Shown: piece by piece, positions 60,073-64,000 of the stretch
Layout: every line of letters starts with the position of its first letter
How positions within the stretch are numbered: the stretch's first letter is position 1
Origin: Hygrophila difformis
Lineage: Eukaryota > Streptophyta > Magnoliopsida > Lamiales > Acanthaceae
Assembly: GCA_030278955.1 (NCBI GenBank)
Contig: JAOANR010000011.1
Span: 46,735,417 to 46,799,416, forward strand
Reading direction: 5' to 3'
DNA: 64,000 bases
Notes under the pieces: generated by a model
Database searches by the model: none
The model's input: the letters and a program-made list of their open reading frames with translations, nothing else
Told to the model about the DNA's origin: nothing
Translations under genes and position numbers: made by a program

Positions 60073-61195
60073 CTTGATATGTCTCCATGGACAATGGTGT
60101 TCTGAACAAATTTACATTGTGTTCTTATATGCCACTCATAGTGTTGTGCTGCTGTAAACTTACACTCAAGTTATTGTAGCTTAGATGCGTTATAATATTA
60201 CTCATGCTTTTTTGAAGGAGGATAACTGTTATATTTGTATGTTCTTTTCTGTTTAATTGATGCTGTCAACGCCTTGGTATGTGTGTTGCAAACCTATTAT
60301 CAGTATTCTCTTTTCCTGCTTAAGTATGATTAAGTGTGCTGCAAAGACATTAACAATGTGTTCTTTGCTTGTTTAACTGATGCTGTAGAAACATGATTAA
60401 ATGTTCTGTCAAAACCATGCTGTCAGTTTGCTATATTTTCAAGTCTAACATTCGAACGATACTGTGCTGTTGGGTGATACTGCGTGGACATCACTGTCGT
60501 CGGTGTCTTCCATCGCGTCCGGGCATGAATTCAGGTCTATCATCATGGTATGCCGTACTCCAATATTGTATGATGTCTTTCTCAAATGCAAATCACACTC
60601 CACACGTCCATATTTTGACTCAATCTAATATGGGAGTTACAAATCACACCAAACAAATGCCATTAATTTGGGGTATCATGGATACACTTACCATTTCCAT
60701 TTCATGCAATTAATTGGTATTAATGCACAGCTTCCCATCCTGCAGCACACAAGACTCTCCGCTATAGCACGTGAGGAATTCCTGATTATTAAGAATCAGG
60801 ATAGAAACCGAATTGGTTCGGAATAATTTAATTACTACGGGTTCGGTTAGCATCCAGAATAGCCACTTTCTGGATGTCCAGAAGTTGCTAGGAGAATGAA
60901 TAGAGAGTGTTAACGGATGATTCCTCCAATCATTTACAATTAATAGCCACTATTAATTAGGGTAATGGGATATTTTAATTCCATAATGCATACTCGGTGG
61001 ATTTGGCATAATTACTACTGCCATAATTGGACAAATCAACATAATTGCATTGACAGCCGTTTCCCACTTACTCAATCCACAAAAAACCTACTTTGGATTG
61101 CTCTCTTCAGGATTCATCAACGTGCCAAAGTTGTAGCATATTCATCACACCCTGCTGAGGAAAAATCAACCGCCGGCTTAAGATGTTAGACTTGA
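60073..61195. other. Intergenic stretch, no gene supported
   Basis: Mixed sequence with short open frames only (for example 60393-60713) and no motif or repeat recognised. Confidence 0.5.
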
Positions 61196-61531
61196 GCTCC
61201 GTTTAGCAAAAGATAACGACACATACAACAAATATATGGCCCATTTGAACAATTTTTTGACGGTCGAGGTGGGGGAATCATCTTCAACAGCACAAGAAAA
61301 GGGTAAACAAAATTTATTTTACATTCGTTCTTTACTCCGTTAAAATTGAGAGGTCTTGCCATTTGTGCATATGACAATTTTTTCTGTTATGCAGGGGACG
61401 GTGTGAACGATTGCAGCACATATACGTTGATGTCAAAGGCTAGGAGATTTGGGCGTAAGCGTCGCATGAAATCCATATCAGAAGTAGTGCGAACCCCCAA
61501 GAGTAAGCCGGAGAAGAGGAAGAAAAAATAA
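61196..61531 (+). CDS. Possible last two exons of an unidentified gene
   Basis: A frame open from about 61181 reads LRLAKDNDTYNKYMAHLNNF and reaches a donor at about 61306 (AAG G|GTAAAC). A good acceptor TTATGCAG at about 61395 leads to GDGVNDCSTYTLMSKARRFG and a basic end, RKRRMKSISEVV then PEKRKKK, with a stop at 61531. Phases agree. The helical stretch followed by a basic tail is reminiscent of FAR1/MULE-derived proteins, but no diagnostic domain is present and the upstream exons were not found. The sequence is convergent with the Ulp1-like gene. Confidence 0.3.
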
Positions 61532-61714
61532 GTGCTAGATGCGGGAACAATATATATTTTTTTGTGTATCCATGTATACGACCACATAAATAATATCCAA
61601 TAATAAAATAAAAAAAAAATTGTTGGGGTTCAAGTTATAACAATCTTATAAGAACACAGAACTACTAGAACTGCCTATGTTTTCTTCTAGCACGTAATTT
61701 TATTTATACTTCAA

Positions 61715-62345
61715 CAAAGCACATAGCATTGGTGGATGGGAATACTAGAAAATAGAAACATTATAATTACAACAGCTAAAATGAACCACAGCTCACTATT
61801 TAATTATAACAAATTAAATATGCAGATAGCATTGGTGGATCGATACAATAGCACCTCTATAAATGATAATTATCACAGGTAAATCGACAAACTAGCACAT
61901 ATAATCCTGATAATTATCACAGTTAAAATAAACCACTGCTCAACATTTAATTATAATGAATTAAATATGCAAATAGCATTGGTGAATCGACATGCTAGCA
62001 CATGTAATCCTATAATTATCACAGTTAAAATCAACAACGGCTCAATATTTAATTATAATGAATTAAATATGCAAATAGCATTCTGAATCGACATATTAGC
62101 ACATATAAACTTTATAAATATCACAGTTAAAATCAACCATATCAGTTGTGAATCGATATAATAGCACATCTAATGATTATAATTAGCACAGGTAAAATCA
62201 ACCGCGGACCCCTATTAATAACAATTAAATTTGCAGCTAGCATTGGTGAAACGATATAATAGCACATATACACCTGCTAATTATCACATCTACAATCAAC
62301 TGCGGCACACTATTTAATTATAACAATTAAATCTGCACATAGCTA
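61715..62345. repeat. Tandem repeat of about 105 bp, six units
   Basis: Units contain ATGCAAATAGCATTGGTGAA, TCGACATATTAGCACATATA, TATAATTATCACAGTTAAAA and TCAACCACGGCTCAATATTT followed by AATTATAATGAATTAA. Later units are more diverged. It lies between two convergent gene remnants. Confidence 0.85.
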
Positions 62346-62669
62346 TGTCACAGAACTAGGATCCACACTTCTTATGTGGAATGACTGTCACAGTAATTAG
62401 TGGAGGTATTAGCAACAAAGAGTAGTAACATATACTGGAAAGGTTCACTATGCCACATTAAGTTATGAAGCACAAATCATAATTCAAGCTAATCGCACCT
62501 GGCGTCTTCAGCAATGTCAATTACACAAAAGAACAAAAGAAGACATTGCTGATAGAGTACACCAACAATTAAAGATAAATGATTAATAAAATATTTGAGT
62601 TCAATCACACCGCAAAATAACGGGTTAAGGGGTTTTTTAGATGCCCATTTCAGCCAGCTAACCATTACC

Positions 62670-63550
62670 TTACTTCCTCACACGGTTTGCCTTATGTTTG
62701 CCGCGGCCTACACCATGCTCATTCTTCATAACTGAATCAGGAGGAACAACAGCAATCGGCACAGCATCATCCGCCACAACAACACCTCTTGCCTCACTAA
62801 GTCCGGCTAGCTCCTTCACTTCCTCGAGACAAAGGCTGGTTGGGTGCAAGGCAACAATAGCAGAAAACTTTGAACGTAGTGAATCAACAACTTTCAATTT
62901 ACTCATCTCGATTAACCAATCTTTATTGACGTGTCCCCTGAAAAACTTCATATAGAACAAGGGAAAGATACCACACGTATGTCCGTCGGGTTGGGTAGCA
63001 TTAAAGCTTGTCTCAAACTCATACACTGCAAACCAAGACCTGAACAAAATAAATTATTATAACGACACTAACTTTGCATTCAATAGACAGGCATTAAAAT
63101 TTAAAACACAGGTCGACATATTGATTTTTTAAGTACCTAGCATCAATACAACATAATAATTACCTGCCATGCACTTTCTCGGATACAACTTTTAGTGATG
63201 AAAAATCTGCAAAAAAAAAACCTTCTTGTCCTCCTCAATACCTGCCATCCGGGCCCGACTATTGAAGTACGATACTTTCTTCCTCACCCCGTCGATAACA
63301 AACAACACCCAGTGATGTGCCCGCACAAATGGGAAGAATATCTATAAGGCTCATATGTTAGCATAACCAACATTAGTTATACGAAATTAAAATACATGAA
63401 GATGTTATAAAATCAAAATACTTAATTTACCATATTGGCCCAGAAACACAAAGTCTAACCATCCTTTGGGAAGTGTTTTGCAAGAATATATGTCCACCTA
63501 TCTATTATGGTTGCTTCCCTTGGCAATCCCCTTTAGAATTTATGTCTTGT
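62670..63550 (-). pseudogene. Ulp1-like cysteine protease (C48) gene remnant
   Basis: Minus-strand exons: about 63550-63431, 63341-63174, 63039-62670. The chain reads DRWTYILAKHFPKDG, ANM then IFFPFVRAHHWVLFVIDG, VSYFNSRARMAG, SWFAVYEFETSFNATQ and PDGHTCGIFPLFYMKFF, ending in a basic KANRVRK tail. HHW and HTCGIF match the His and Cys positions of Ulp1/SENP proteases. Where the catalytic Asp is expected (usually Y-x-D-S) there is Asn (FNS). A TAG at 63455-63457 interrupts the first segment, and a run of ten T (about 63210-63220) leaves the second segment out of frame with what follows. In plants such genes are often carried by MULEs (Kaonashi type) or are relics of them. Confidence 0.6.
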
Positions 63551-64000
63551 AAAGCACATGTCTACAAAAAGTGGATTCAGTGGGCGAAGACACAAAATAT
63601 TTTAGGACAAAGCATCATTCTCAAAGGTTGAATCCGCAAACAATAACATATCAATTTTGCAAAACGCACGAACCCAATCGGTGTACAGCCCCAAAAACGA
63701 TTTTGCATTCTTCAAACCCTAGGTATATTCGCCCCCTCCAAAAAACCCCATCAATATTCCCCAAATCCAACAAAATGGTGAAAATCTAAGCAATATGTAC
63801 AACATTAACTCGAATTGAATGGATTCCCTAACCTTTATAGACGGGCGGCGGTCGTATTCAATACGGAGGATGGCGAATGATTCCGGCAATTCCAATGACC
63901 GATTCCGCAACAGACATGCGAAGGGAGGGGCGGTGTCACTCCAGTCGAACCGTGACGCACCGCGGAAGAGAAACTGTTGTTCTACACAACTCAGAGAATC
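63551..64000. other. No gene supported; possible upstream part of the Ulp1-like gene
   Basis: Short frames exist on both strands without motifs. Any 5' exons of the protease gene would lie here or beyond the window. Confidence 0.4.

Noticed and set aside
58918..60820. Inversion suggested by a word of about 20 bp near 58918-58945 recurring inverted near 60793-60820
   Set aside because: The similarity is short and imperfect, and chance or a shared small repeat explains it as well.

Overview
This window is nuclear DNA from a flowering plant, most likely a eudicot. Three things show it: spliceosomal introns with GT..AG borders, plant-only gene families (a DUF1336/EDR2-C protein and a TPR plus J-domain protein), and dense plant transposable elements (Ty1/copia, Ty3/gypsy Tekay-like and Tat-like, Stowaway MITEs, MULE-type MITEs, LINE, tRNA-derived SINEs). 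The species cannot be fixed from the sequence alone.

Layout. Positions 1-3640 hold an antisense LINE. A 1.2 kb Mutator-like element with a 9-bp target duplication sits inside its ORF2, and a SINE sits inside that element. Positions 4486-8330 hold a complete minus-strand host gene of nine coding exons, predicted at 567 aa with an EDR2-C (DUF1336) domain and an N-myristoylation-type start. Positions 8350-11830 are AT-rich spacer with MITEs, SINEs and a foldback element built around a repeated TCAGCGAC-like word. A second, larger member of that class lies at 20551-21224. Positions 11835-19111 hold a Tekay/Del-type chromovirus with intact coding capacity. Its 5' LTR has shrunk to 42 bp, and a 90-bp intron-like segment separates gag from protease. 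Positions 22000-26460 are non-coding repeat debris with a palindromic minisatellite, followed by a gag fragment. Positions 27437-35930 hold a young SIRE/Maximus-like copia element on the minus strand (LTRs differ at 4 of 664 sites, TSD TATTC) with an extra 3' ORF.

Positions 37572-58868 hold plus-strand exons of a TPR/DnaJ co-chaperone. Its second visible intron is 14.65 kb long because a Tat-lineage gypsy element (38409-52685, TSD GATTG) inserted there. That element carries, antisense to its own pol, a multi-exon gene with a plant mobile domain, an acidic region and a C-terminal coiled coil. Later introns contain nested MITEs. The host gene lacks its expected N-terminal exon in this window and stops inside the J-domain, so it may be a decaying copy.

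Positions 59300-64000 hold an hAT-like foldback element, possible 3' exons of an unidentified gene, a tandem repeat of about 105 bp and a damaged minus-strand Ulp1-like cysteine protease gene.

The most unusual items are the two CAGCGAC-array foldback elements, the intron-like insertion at an AG|GT site in an otherwise intact chromovirus, the antisense intron-containing plant mobile domain gene inside the Tat element, and three unrelated palindromic GTCG/GACG-type arrays. All family names come from recognising motifs by eye; no database search was run.
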